Positions 53,218 through 63,188 of a stretch of DNA of 64,000 nucleotides are shown here, piece by piece; position 1 is the first letter of the stretch, and the number at the start of each line of letters is the position of its first letter. Origin of the DNA: Rhodococcoides fascians A44A (GTDB lineage: Bacteria > Actinomycetota > Actinomycetes > Mycobacteriales > Mycobacteriaceae). Where the stretch lies: the NCBI RefSeq assembly GCF_000760735.1, contig NZ_JMEX01000008.1, forward strand, positions 133,319 through 197,318, given 5' to 3'. A program made the translations under genes and the position numbers. The notes under the pieces are model-generated. The model did no database searches and was not told where the DNA came from. It was given only the letters and a program-made list of their open reading frames with translations.

Positions 53218-54704
53218 GCAACGAACTTCTCGCCGAGGAAGAGCAGCAACCGTGGTTGCGGCTCGACAAGCGGATGCTGCTGGTGCATCCGGTCAACGAG
53301 GCAGTGAAGGTTCTGCCGGTCCTGCTGGTGTCGTTCATCGTCGGTAGTCAGAGCGGCAATCATCTGTGGGGCTTGATCATCGTCGCGGTGGTCGTCGTGT
53401 TCGCGATTCTGCGCTGGTTCACCACGAGTTACCGAATCGGCCCGGTGCACGTGCAGCTGCGTACCGGCGTTTTTCAGAAGAAGCTCCTGTCGGTGCCGCG
53501 CAGCCGCATTCGGTCCGTGGACATCGAGGCCGGTGTGCTCCACCGCGTGCTCGGTCTGTCGATCCTGCGCATCGGCACGGGTCAGCAGGCGGGCAAGGGT
53601 GAGAAGTTCGAGCTGAACGCACTCGACTCGAAGGTCGTACCTGCCCTGCGCGAAGAGCTGCTCGAGCGAGTCACGAGACGACCGGACTCTCCGAACGAAG
53701 CGCCACCGGCAGAGAACGAGATCGCGCACTGGCGGACGTCGTGGGTGCGCTATGCACCGTTCTCGTTCACCGGCGTCGTCACCATCGCCGCGGCGATCGG
53801 TGTCCTGTTCCAGTACGGATTCGCGGAAACGATCACCGAGTCCTCGGTCGTCACCGACAGCATCGACTCCGCCGAGCGATTCGGGATCGCAGTGGTGATC
53901 GTGGTCGGACTCCTCGTCCTGCTGGCGATAGCGAGCGTGTTCGCCTGCGTCCGCTACCTGATCGCGTACGGCAACCTGACGGTCACCGACGACGGCACTC
54001 GACTGCACGTCGCACACGGACTGCTGAGGACCCGGTCGACGACACTGGACCGTAAACGTCTGCGCGGGACGTCACTGTCCGAGCCGCTGCTGCTGCGGGT
54101 CGCGAAAGGCGCGAAGCTCGACGCCATCATGACCGGTGTCAGTGCGGAGAAGAAGGAGTCGTCACTGCTGCTCCCCCAGGCTCCCGCTGTCGAAGCCAGA
54201 CGAATGATGACCGTCGTCCTCGGTGACGCGGGACTTCACGGGGACGCCAGAAAACCTTTGGTGGTGCACGGCCCGGCTGCACAGCGTCGGCGTTACACAC
54301 GGGCGGTGCTACCTGTCGCCGTCGTCGCAGCAGGCGTCGGCGTCGCGGAGTACGCAGGTGCACCGATCCCCATCCTCGTCTGGGCCGCACTGGCCGTTCT
54401 GTTCGTCGGCGCACTCCTGGTTGCCTGGGACCGCTGTCGGGGTCTCGGCCACGCCGTTCTACCGGGTTGGCTGATCACGCAGCACGGTTCGCTGGATCGC
54501 AAGCGCCACAGCCTCGAGGCTGCAGGAATCATCGGGTGGACCGTGCGCCAGAGCTTCTTCCAGCGCCGCGCCGGGGTCGCGACCATCGTCGCCGCGACTC
54601 CCGCAGGTGTCGGGCACTACGAAATCCTCGACGTACCCGTCGACCAGGCGTGGTCACTCGTCGAGGCGGTGACTCCGGGAGCCGGTGACAAGTGGGCTCG
54701 ATGA
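53214..54704 (+). CDS. Large PH-domain (YdbT-like) membrane protein
   Basis: A 496-residue protein of the YdbT family: three bPH2 domains (about 70-140, 250-340, 410-480), each with R-x3-L/V-P-x-S/R-R motifs ([18 protein letters not shown]), alternating with about six membrane helices. It forms a pair with the preceding gene, as YdbS-YdbT do in Bacillus, where they link to resistance to antimicrobial peptides. ATG 53214 overlaps the upstream stop. Confidence 0.82.
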   Translation: MSNELLAEEEQQPWLRLDKRMLLVHPVNEAVKVLPVLLVSFIVGSQSGNHLWGLIIVAVVVVFAILRWFTTSYRIGPVHVQLRTGVFQKKLLSVPRSRIRSVDIEAGVLHRVLGLSILRIGTGQQAGKGEKFELNALDSKVVPALREELLERVTRRPDSPNEAPPAENEIAHWRTSWVRYAPFSFTGVVTIAAAIGVLFQYGFAETITESSVVTDSIDSAERFGIAVVIVVGLLVLLAIASVFACVRYLIAYGNLTVTDDGTRLHVAHGLLRTRSTTLDRKRLRGTSLSEPLLLRVAKGAKLDAIMTGVSAEKKESSLLLPQAPAVEARRMMTVVLGDAGLHGDARKPLVVHGPAAQRRRYTRAVLPVAVVAAGVGVAEYAGAPIPILVWAALAVLFVGALLVAWDRCRGLGHAVLPGWLITQHGSLDRKRHSLEAAGIIGWTVRQSFFQRRAGVATIVAATPAGVGHYEILDVPVDQAWSLVEAVTPGAGDKWAR

Positions 54705-55393
54705 CCCCACGAGACATTCCTCAGCTCGACGCGGCGGTATCGCAGTGCAGGGCCTGCCGACGCCTGGTGAACTGGCGTGAAAAGGTGGCCGTCGAGAAGC
54801 GGGCGGCGTTCCGCGACGAAACCTACTGGGGCAGAGCGGTCCCTGGATTCGGGCCGGCGGATGCACGCGTTCTGATAGTCGGGCTCGCGCCCGCAGCTCA
54901 CGGAGCCAATCGCACCGGGCGCATGTTCACCGGCGACCGAAGCGGAGATTTTCTCTACGCGGCGCTGCACGCCGTCGGGCTGGCCAACCAGCCCACGTCG
55001 ACCCATATCGGTGACGGCCTCGAGCTACGAGGTATACGGATCACGGCTCCCGTGCACTGTGCTCCCCCGGACAACAAGCCGACGGTCACCGAGCGTGACC
55101 GGTGCCAGAAGTGGCTGGATATCGAACTGCGCCTGCTGAAGCCGACACTGCGATCGATCGTCGTCCTCGGCGGCTTCGGCTGGCAATCACTGTTGCCGAT
55201 GCTCGAACGAAACGGGTGGGAAGTCCCGCGACCGCGGCCGAAGTTCGGGCACGGCGTGCACGTCCAACTCGACGGCGTCCGCTTGTTCGGCAGCTACCAC
55301 GTCAGCCAGCAGAACACGTTCACCGGGAGGCTGACCCCGACGATGATCGAGAATGTGCTCCGGGATGCGGGTGAGCATGCGGGGCTGCTGTGA
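54701..55393 (+). CDS. udgB: Type 5 uracil-DNA glycosylase (UdgB)
   Basis: A 230-residue family-5 UDG with an iron-sulfur cluster. N-terminal [14 protein letters not shown] holds a CxxC pair; motif [30 protein letters not shown], is nearly invariant; C-terminal [16 protein letters not shown] takes the place of the usual HPS motif. Removes uracil and hypoxanthine from DNA. ATG 54701 overlaps the PH gene stop by 4 nt. Its 3' end overlaps the convergent membrane gene by 74 nt. Confidence 0.92.
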   Translation: MTPRDIPQLDAAVSQCRACRRLVNWREKVAVEKRAAFRDETYWGRAVPGFGPADARVLIVGLAPAAHGANRTGRMFTGDRSGDFLYAALHAVGLANQPTSTHIGDGLELRGIRITAPVHCAPPDNKPTVTERDRCQKWLDIELRLLKPTLRSIVVLGGFGWQSLLPMLERNGWEVPRPRPKFGHGVHVQLDGVRLFGSYHVSQQNTFTGRLTPTMIENVLRDAGEHAGLL

Positions 55394-55772
55394 GGCGTTG
55401 CAGCCTCCAGCTGAACAGCAGGACACCCGGTGGAACGAGTCCGCCGAGAAGCAGTACCGCCGTGCGCCAGTCCGCCAGGAGCAGGACGTCTCCGCCGGGG
55501 CCACCGAACATGCACAGCAGGACGGCCACGAACCACGCGATCAGCGGCGACGCGACGGCAACCGGTTCCTCGGCGACCTTGCGGGCCGCGAACAGCAACG
55601 CAACGTTCGCAGCCCCGGCAAGGAGCGCACTCACCGGGAACGGCACCGAGCCGAGGTAGGTGGGAAGAAACAGGATCGACAGAACGCCGCACAGAAAACC
55701 GTCGAAGATCAGTACTGCGAGAGTTGCCCTCGACACGAGGACGACAGCATTGGATGCGGCCTTCGAGATCAT
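55320..55772 (-). CDS. Four-helix membrane protein (Rv1171-like)
   Basis: A 150-residue protein with about four membrane segments (near 10-33, 42-62, 73-93, 98-118) and a His/Ser/Arg-rich tail, [19 protein letters not shown], which is encoded in the 74-nt overlap with udgB. A protein of this type precedes mshB in M. tuberculosis. ATG 55772. Function unknown. Confidence 0.72.
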   Translation of the reverse strand: MISKAASNAVVLVSRATLAVLIFDGFLCGVLSILFLPTYLGSVPFPVSALLAGAANVALLFAARKVAEEPVAVASPLIAWFVAVLLCMFGGPGGDVLLLADWRTAVLLLGGLVPPGVLLFSWRLQRLTAAPHAHPHPGAHSRSSSGSASR

Positions 55773-55800
55773 GCGTCCAATACTGACGTATCGAGATCGA

Positions 55801-55959
55801 TCAGGAGACCGGCGGGTATCCCAACGAGGTCAGTAGGTTGCTCAGCGCCGACGCGATATCGGTCAGTCCCTGCTGGTAGAGCATTTCCTGCCGCGGAAAG
55901 TCCGGCATGAGCGAGTTGACGAACGCGACTATGGCGTCCTGCACGATCCAGTTGTACAT
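55801..55959 (-). CDS. Small ORF, 52 residues, between Rv1171-like gene and mshB
   Basis: Begins MYNWIVQDAIVAFVNSL and ends LTSLGYPPVS. It is short and easily missed. Third codon positions are mostly G/C (about 85 percent by eye), unlike a random frame. ATG 55959 has a purine-rich GGGGTGGG 8-10 nt upstream. No signal peptide or known motif; moderately hydrophobic and helical. It lies 27 nt after mshB and 28 nt before the Rv1171-like start, on the same strand. Confidence 0.55.
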   Translation of the reverse strand: MYNWIVQDAIVAFVNSLMPDFPRQEMLYQQGLTDIASALSNLLTSLGYPPVS

Positions 55960-55986
55960 GTGTGACCCACCCCAAATGCAATCAAA

Positions 55987-56871
55987 TTAGTGATTCACGC
56001 CATATCCTAGTACGCCGGCGAACAGATCCGTTTCCCTACCCGACGAATCGAGGTCCGCCGGCTCGCCGCGGACCAGCACGTACTGCTCGTCGGCGAGGAT
56101 GGGTTGCACGATGTTGTTGGACAGCGCGTACTCGACACCCGACGGCGCCACGGTCACCTGAGTGGCGTGGGCACGCAGGGCATCACGCTTGAGGTCGAAG
56201 ACCTCACGCACATCGATCGACGTCGTCACGACACTCTCCGGAACCGAGGGGAGTTCACCGTCCTCCGGCATCCTCCAACCGTCGGGCACCTCGCCGATCG
56301 CGTCGATACCGTCGTGCAGCTGCTTCTCGCCGGTGACGGTCCAGTAGAACTTCCTCGGCGTGCAGGGCGCACCCGCGTCCGGATAGTGGTCCGTTCCCGC
56401 CAGGTCGAACGCTTCCGTCACCAGAGAATGCACCTGCTGGTGATCCGGGTGACCGTAGCCGCCCTCCGGGTCGTAGCCGACGATCACGTCCGGCTGCACA
56501 CTGCGTACCACCGACAGCATCGCTTCGAGCGCCTCGTCTCGATTCGCGTTGACGAACGCCCGCGGATTGGCCGCCGCCGCCGTTCCGGCCATTCCCGAGT
56601 CGCGGTACTTCCCTGCTCCACCGAGGAATCTCGGAGGCTGTGCACCGAGAACTGCCAGCGCCCTGTCCAATTCGAGGATGCGGTATCCACCGAGCTGGTT
56701 CGCTTCGTCGACCACGAGGTGTGCCCACGTGTCTCCGATGACCTCGCCCTCCTCGCCGAGCGAGCACGTCAGGACCGTCACTTCCACGCCTGCTCGCGCG
56801 TAACGCGCGATGGTGCCTCCGGTGGTGATGGTCTCGTCGTCCGGATGTGCGTGAACGAGTAGCAGTTTCAC
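55987..56871 (-). CDS. mshB: Mycothiol biosynthesis deacetylase MshB
   Basis: A 294-residue zinc enzyme that deacetylates GlcNAc-inositol in mycothiol synthesis. Zinc motif LLVHAHPDDET, CSLGEEGEVIGD, YRILELDRAL, and GYGHPDHQQVH with the third ligand. GTG 56871 is chosen because it overlaps the lpqW stop (GTGA) and starts MKLLLVHAHPDDE like the family; ATG 56892 is longer. Neighbours lpqW and typA are as in M. tuberculosis. Confidence 0.94.
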   Translation of the reverse strand: MKLLLVHAHPDDETITTGGTIARYARAGVEVTVLTCSLGEEGEVIGDTWAHLVVDEANQLGGYRILELDRALAVLGAQPPRFLGGAGKYRDSGMAGTAAAANPRAFVNANRDEALEAMLSVVRSVQPDVIVGYDPEGGYGHPDHQQVHSLVTEAFDLAGTDHYPDAGAPCTPRKFYWTVTGEKQLHDGIDAIGEVPDGWRMPEDGELPSVPESVVTTSIDVREVFDLKRDALRAHATQVTVAPSGVEYALSNNIVQPILADEQYVLVRGEPADLDSSGRETDLFAGVLGYGVNH

Positions 56872-58595
56872 TTGGTCGGTGTCCTCACCCATTTCGATGC
56901 GTCGCCGAAGATCCCCGTTTCGATGGGACCGGTCAACGACGCACCTTCCACGCCGGTGCCCGCTGCGACGACGGAAGAATCCTGCATGATCGGGAGCACC
57001 GCGGCCAACTCCCAGAGCTTCGGCTCGGCTTCGGCGACGAGGCGGTCGACCGGTAGTTCCCCTCGAAGCGCGCGGTCCACCGAGCCTTCGAGCTCCGGCA
57101 CACACAGCCCGGACAGATTGCTCGGTGACGGCAGAGGCGCGTCGTCGCCCTCGGTCTCCACTTGCGCGGGCGCGTCGGTCTGCGTTGCCGGGCAACCGAA
57201 TCGAGACGCCATGACGGTTGCCGGATCCACTCCGGCCGCGGACCACCCGACGATCGCGTCGACCTCGCTGTCGGTCAGAGCGGTGCTGTACAACTCCTCC
57301 GCAGGCAGCGCAGTGACCGTTGCCTTGATTCCTGCGCCGGACAGCTGGTCCGCCGCGGTGTTCGCGACGGCGATCGACACCGTGTCGTTCTCCACGGCAC
57401 CGATCACGAAATCGAGAGGCACACCGGCTTTTCCGAAAGACCCGTCGGCCAAGGGAACGTACCCGGCCTGTTCCAGCAGCGTCACCGCGGCCTCGCGAGA
57501 GATCGGAGCCGGCGCGGTGGCGTCGTAGCGCGTGTCCGACGGAGAGGTCAGATGCGCACGGGCAGGATGATCGGCAGATCCGGATCCTGCTGCCACGGTG
57601 GACAACAGCGAGGAGTCGAGCAGACCCAGCATCCCTCGCCGCACGACCGGGTCGGCCAGCACGGGCGTGCGCCCGTTCAGCGTCAGATCCAGAACGCGGG
57701 GTTGGAACCGAATGCCGGTGCGAATACCGGGGATTGCCGACAGTTGCGCTTCCGTAGCCGTTCCTGCTCGGACCTGCGCAGCTTGTGCGTCGCCCGAACG
57801 CAGCGAATCCGCGAGCTGAGCCGGAGTTCCGCCCCGGCGAAGCAGAATCTGGAACGGCAGGGCGGGCTCACCCCAATAGCGGTCGTTGCGCTCGAGCAGG
57901 ATTTCGTCGCGCCCACGGTCGATGGACTTGATGTTGAACTGACTGCCGGAGACGGGAACGTTGTCGCTGAGGCCGGTCTCGAAGCCGCCGGGCGAGTCCT
58001 TGAGCAGATGACTCGGCAGCAGGTCGGTGAACAGTCGCTGCCAGTTCGGGTACGGCTGAGACAGGGTGACGTCGACGGTCTTGCCTCCACCGGACGAGGC
58101 GACGTCCTCGATCAGCGCGTATCCAGCGGGATCGACGACGCCTGGCTGCGAGATCATCTGCTGCCACAGGTATCTGAAGTCCTCGGCGGCGATCGGCGCA
58201 CTGTCGGACCACTGTGCATCGTTGCGCAGCTGGTATCTGACCGTGAACGGGTTCTGCGACGTCACCTCGGCCGACACGAGGACAGTCGAATCCAGAGCCC
58301 AGACGGTGCTCGCCGGATCGTTCGGATCGGCGATCGGACGAAAGGGGCTCGGTAGGACGAGGGAACTGACAGCAGAATTGGCCGGCGACTGATCCGAGAG
58401 CAGGTGGGGATTGAAACCGATCCCCACGTCGTCGATGGCCACGACCACCCGATCGCCGGTTTCGGTCGGCGCCGGAGTGGTCGTCGTGGTCTCGGGAGTG
58501 GGTTCGCTCTCGACGGGAGGCGGCGGATTGGCCGTGCAGGCTGCCAACGCCAGTGCAATGGCTGCGACTGCAATGCCACTCTTCGTCCGCCGCAC
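56868..58595 (-). CDS. lpqW: Peptide-type solute-binding lipoprotein LpqW
   Basis: A 575-residue lipoprotein of extracellular solute-binding family 5. The signal ends in lipobox ALAAC (Cys20), followed by a Pro/Thr/Glu-rich stalk (about 25-45) and the large bilobed domain (WQQMISQPGVVDPAGYALIEDV). In mycobacteria LpqW directs flux between PIM and lipomannan synthesis; pimE is nearby here too. GTG 58595 has GAAGGAG 8 nt upstream. No transporter genes adjoin. Confidence 0.87.
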   Translation of the reverse strand: MRRTKSGIAVAAIALALAACTANPPPPVESEPTPETTTTTPAPTETGDRVVVAIDDVGIGFNPHLLSDQSPANSAVSSLVLPSPFRPIADPNDPASTVWALDSTVLVSAEVTSQNPFTVRYQLRNDAQWSDSAPIAAEDFRYLWQQMISQPGVVDPAGYALIEDVASSGGGKTVDVTLSQPYPNWQRLFTDLLPSHLLKDSPGGFETGLSDNVPVSGSQFNIKSIDRGRDEILLERNDRYWGEPALPFQILLRRGGTPAQLADSLRSGDAQAAQVRAGTATEAQLSAIPGIRTGIRFQPRVLDLTLNGRTPVLADPVVRRGMLGLLDSSLLSTVAAGSGSADHPARAHLTSPSDTRYDATAPAPISREAAVTLLEQAGYVPLADGSFGKAGVPLDFVIGAVENDTVSIAVANTAADQLSGAGIKATVTALPAEELYSTALTDSEVDAIVGWSAAGVDPATVMASRFGCPATQTDAPAQVETEGDDAPLPSPSNLSGLCVPELEGSVDRALRGELPVDRLVAEAEPKLWELAAVLPIMQDSSVVAAGTGVEGASLTGPIETGIFGDASKWVRTPTK

Positions 58596-58653
58596 TATGG
58601 CCGCTCCTTCGTCGTCACAGCACCTGTCCACTCCTCGAGCTCCACTCCTGTCA

Positions 58654-58689
58654 CGAGCGTGGTGGCCCTCTGCAGGGTCACCACGCTCG
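58654..58689 (-). terminator. Strong hairpin after typA
   Basis: 11-bp outer stem (CGAGCGTGGTG / CACCACGCTCG) and 4-bp inner stem (CCCT / AGGG) with CTGC loop, 40 nt beyond the typA stop. No U-tract. Confidence 0.65.
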
Positions 58690-58729
58690 AACCGGAGATA
58701 TCAGCCCAGAATTTACCGAAACAGGCTGA

Positions 58730-60667
<1,938 letters not shown>

Positions 60668-60854
60668 GCGAAAAATTCTCCTGGGTCGAATGCGGGCTCT
60701 TGTTCGCTAGCGGGCTTATGTCGCTAGAGAAGCGCGCTGCACCGCGAGGTTCTCGCGACCGATCGAGTTTACCCGCTCGCACAGGGTGACCTGCACCACG
60801 CAGTACTGTTGGGTAGGAATTCACCTTCGAGTCGAGCAAAGCGGAGCCACCAAA

Positions 60855-61031
60855 ATGGGCAAGGTCAAGGCCAAGGACATCTCGGGTCTGAAGCCCAAGA
60901 AGAAGTGTTGCCGCAAGAAAACACGGTGCTTGAAGTGCCCCGTCGTCATCATGCGTATGAAGAAACTCGAAGATGCTGGCGCCACCGGCAAGGACTTGAA
61001 GAAGGGCCTCAAGAAGGCCCGGGCTGCCTGA
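60855..61031 (+). CDS. Small Lys/Cys-rich conserved protein, 58 residues
   Basis: Highly basic protein: MGKVKAKDISGLKPKKKCC, then RKKTRCLKCPVVIMRMKK and a Lys-rich helix DLKKGLKKAR. Cys pattern C-C-x5-C-x2-C could hold zinc. A ribosomal-like or nucleic-acid role is possible, not shown. ATG 60855 is chosen over 60786 because the upstream part is not family-like and GGAG lies 9-12 nt before it. TACTGT at 60804-60809 may be its -10. Overlaps mutT2 3' end by 23 nt. Confidence 0.7.
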   Translation: MGKVKAKDISGLKPKKKCCRKKTRCLKCPVVIMRMKKLEDAGATGKDLKKGLKKARAA

Positions 61032-61428
61032 GAAAGGCACTCAATTCGGGGACCCAGGCGCGATCGGCGTCGACGAGGTCCATTGTGGACAGCGCCGACG
61101 CATCCACCCAGCGAAGCGCGGAGTGATCGAGCGGTACCGGGTTACCGGAGATCAGCTCGACACGGTAGGCGCGGAGCACACGGCCTTCGGCCAGACCGAC
61201 ATCACCGGTCAACGCATGGCCTACGGCGGTCTCGACGCCCAGTTCCTCACGCAGCTCGCGCGCCAACGCCGCCTCGGGGGTTTCGCCCGGCTCCACTTTC
61301 CCGCCGGGAAGCTCCCACAGGCCGGCGAGTTCGGCGGGCCGCGAGCGCTGCGCGAGCAGCAACAATCCGTCGGAGACGATCGCTCCTGCCACCACGAGAC
61401 GCTTCTTCGTGCCACCATCGTCAGTCAT
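61009..61428 (-). CDS. mutT2: Nudix (CTP/dCTP) pyrophosphohydrolase MutT2
   Basis: A 139-residue Nudix enzyme. The Nudix box G-x5-E-x7-REUxEE-x-GU is clear as GGKVEPGETPEAALARELREELGV. Mycobacterial MutT2 prefers CTP, 5-methyl-dCTP and dCTP for pool sanitation. ATG 61428 shares bases with the divergent dehydratase start (CATG, 61426-61429). Synteny with pimE/typA supports mutT2. Confidence 0.9.
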   Translation of the reverse strand: MTDDGGTKKRLVVAGAIVSDGLLLLAQRSRPAELAGLWELPGGKVEPGETPEAALARELREELGVETAVGHALTGDVGLAEGRVLRAYRVELISGNPVPLDHSALRWVDASALSTMDLVDADRAWVPELSAFLRQPGPS

Positions 61429-61717
61429 GGACGACCTACTCTCCGATTCCGATGTCGACGACGCCCTTCGCGCCCTCCCCCAGTGGCGACGGGTGGACTC
61501 GTCGATCGTCCGCACCGTCGAACTTCCGACCTTCCCGTCCGCGATCGAGTTCGTCTCCAGTGTGGCGGCTGCCGCGGAGGCCGCCGACCATCACCCGGAC
61601 ATCGACATTCGATGGCGCAAGCTGACGTTCGCTCTGTCGACGCATTCGGCGGGCGGGCTCACGCAGAAGGATGTGGATCTGGCGCATCGGATCGACGCCT
61701 TGCTGCCCGAAGACTGA
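61427..61717 (+). CDS. 4a-hydroxytetrahydrobiopterin dehydratase (PCD/DCoH)
   Basis: A 96-residue pterin-4a-carbinolamine dehydratase. Motif [E/D]-x3-H-H-P-x5-[Y/I]: AAEAADHHPDIDIRWRKLTFALSTHSAGGLTQKD, with catalytic HHP and later His. ATG 61427 lies face to face with the mutT2 start; GTG 61409 is in frame and longer. No ribosome site precedes ATG 61427. Its 3' end overlaps pimE by 59 nt. Confidence 0.88.
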   Translation: MDDLLSDSDVDDALRALPQWRRVDSSIVRTVELPTFPSAIEFVSSVAAAAEAADHHPDIDIRWRKLTFALSTHSAGGLTQKDVDLAHRIDALLPED

Positions 61718-62903
61718 GCAACTGCTCGCGCAGGCGATCTCGACCGAGGTAGACGACCCAGCCGTAGACAAGCACGATTCCGACGATGTCGACGGCACCG
61801 AACCAGGCGAGCACTCCGGGCCGGGAGACCAGCCAGATCGATTCCTGAAAGAAGCTGAGTATCCACGGCACTCCGACGAGCGTCGTGAGCAGCCAGTATC
61901 CGGCGACGATGCGGGTTCCGATTCGTCGGCGGTCGGGGCCGTGCAGCAACCACACGAGCATCGGCATGACCCAGACCCAGTGATGGGACCAGGAGATGGG
62001 CGAGACGGCGAGCCCGAGCAGTTGGACGATGATCAGCGTGCCGAGGAGGTCACCGGGGGGCAGCGCCCGCCACGCAGCGACCGCGAGGGCAGCGATCACC
62101 AGTACGCCGGCGATCCAGGCGACGGACGATTCGACGTCGTATCCCGCGATGCGGCTCATCGCCCCTCGGAGCGACTGGTTCCACACCGATCCGACGGGAC
62201 CGATGCGGTCGGCGTCGCCCAGCAGAGTCGTGAAGTACGTGCCCGCCTGGTGTCCGAGGACCGCGTAACTGACGGCGACAGTCGCCCCGAACGCGACGGC
62301 CGAGAATGCAGCGGCCTTCCATCGTCGGGTGGCGAGGAAGAACAGTCCGGTGATCGCGGGCGTCAGCTTGATGCCGGCGACGAAACCGACGATGCCGCCT
62401 GCGACCCACCATCTGGAGCTGCGTACCGCGAGCACGGCCCCCAGGGCGAGGAAGACGTTGACCTGCCCGTAGTCGAGCGTGGTGCGTACCGGTTCGGTCC
62501 ACAGAGCCAGCGCGGTCCACGCCATGGCGGGTCGCACGGTTGCCGCGTCGTCGCCGAGGATCATCTCGAGTGCGAGCTTGATCAGCAGGAACAGTGCGGC
62601 CATCGTCGCGAGCTGCCAGCACACGCCGACGAACGTGAAGGGCAGGTAGTGCAGCGGGAAGAACACGAGTGCCGCGAACGGCGGATACGTGAACGGAAGC
62701 GGAAAGTCCGGAGTCTCTTCGGAATACGTGAAGTCGTAGAGGTCGTCCCGCAGCAGCGCCGCGGATCCGTCGACGTAGACGTGCAGGTCGACGAGGTTCA
62801 TGCCGTTCTCGGTTGCGAACGCCCAGACGAGACGCGCGATCACCGACACAGCCAGCAGGAGAGGTGCGAGCCGGAGGATCGACAGACGGGGCGGGGGGTT
62901 CAC
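61659..62903 (-). CDS. pimE: GT-C mannosyltransferase, PimE type
   Basis: A 414-residue polytopic protein (about 10-11 helices) of the DUF2029/GT87 family. The first periplasmic loop carries the acidic catalytic region NLVDLHVYVDGSAALL; later TTLDYGQVNVFLALGAVLA and SPISWSHHWVWVMPML are family blocks. PimE adds a mannose from polyprenyl-phosphomannose to PIM4. GTG/ATG at 62903. Last gene before a long promoter region. Confidence 0.88.
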   Translation of the reverse strand: MNPPPRLSILRLAPLLLAVSVIARLVWAFATENGMNLVDLHVYVDGSAALLRDDLYDFTYSEETPDFPLPFTYPPFAALVFFPLHYLPFTFVGVCWQLATMAALFLLIKLALEMILGDDAATVRPAMAWTALALWTEPVRTTLDYGQVNVFLALGAVLAVRSSRWWVAGGIVGFVAGIKLTPAITGLFFLATRRWKAAAFSAVAFGATVAVSYAVLGHQAGTYFTTLLGDADRIGPVGSVWNQSLRGAMSRIAGYDVESSVAWIAGVLVIAALAVAAWRALPPGDLLGTLIIVQLLGLAVSPISWSHHWVWVMPMLVWLLHGPDRRRIGTRIVAGYWLLTTLVGVPWILSFFQESIWLVSRPGVLAWFGAVDIVGIVLVYGWVVYLGRDRLREQLLSLRAARRRSDAPDPHPSA

Positions 62904-63188
62904 TGAAGTAACTGCTCCCGTTCGATTCGACCGCGATTGACGCCTGAGCCTATAGGGCGCCGGATCCGGTTCCGAAACAGCCGTTCACAACAATTCCGCG
63001 GCCTCGTGTTGGGTTGTCACAAATAACAGTTTCATCACCAGTAACACTATTCACTTCTGTAACAGGCTAATCTACGGTGGCAGTCTGGCATCGGCATCGG
63101 CTGTACAACGATGGGCCGTATACATAGAGTGACCCCTCGAGCCAGCAACAGTTCCACGGCCCGCTTTCGATGAGGATGGGGAAATCAA
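62904..63188 (+). promoter_or_regulatory. 285-nt upstream region with GTAACA/GTCACA-type direct repeats
   Basis: An AT-richer block near 62980-63070. GTCACA at 63016, GTAACA at 63041 and 63059, with TTCACT at 63050, give a 9-bp period from 63041 to 63064. This resembles MtrA-type direct repeats. GGGG lies 6 nt before the GTG at 63189. Several regulatory inputs are likely; none proven. Confidence 0.4.
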
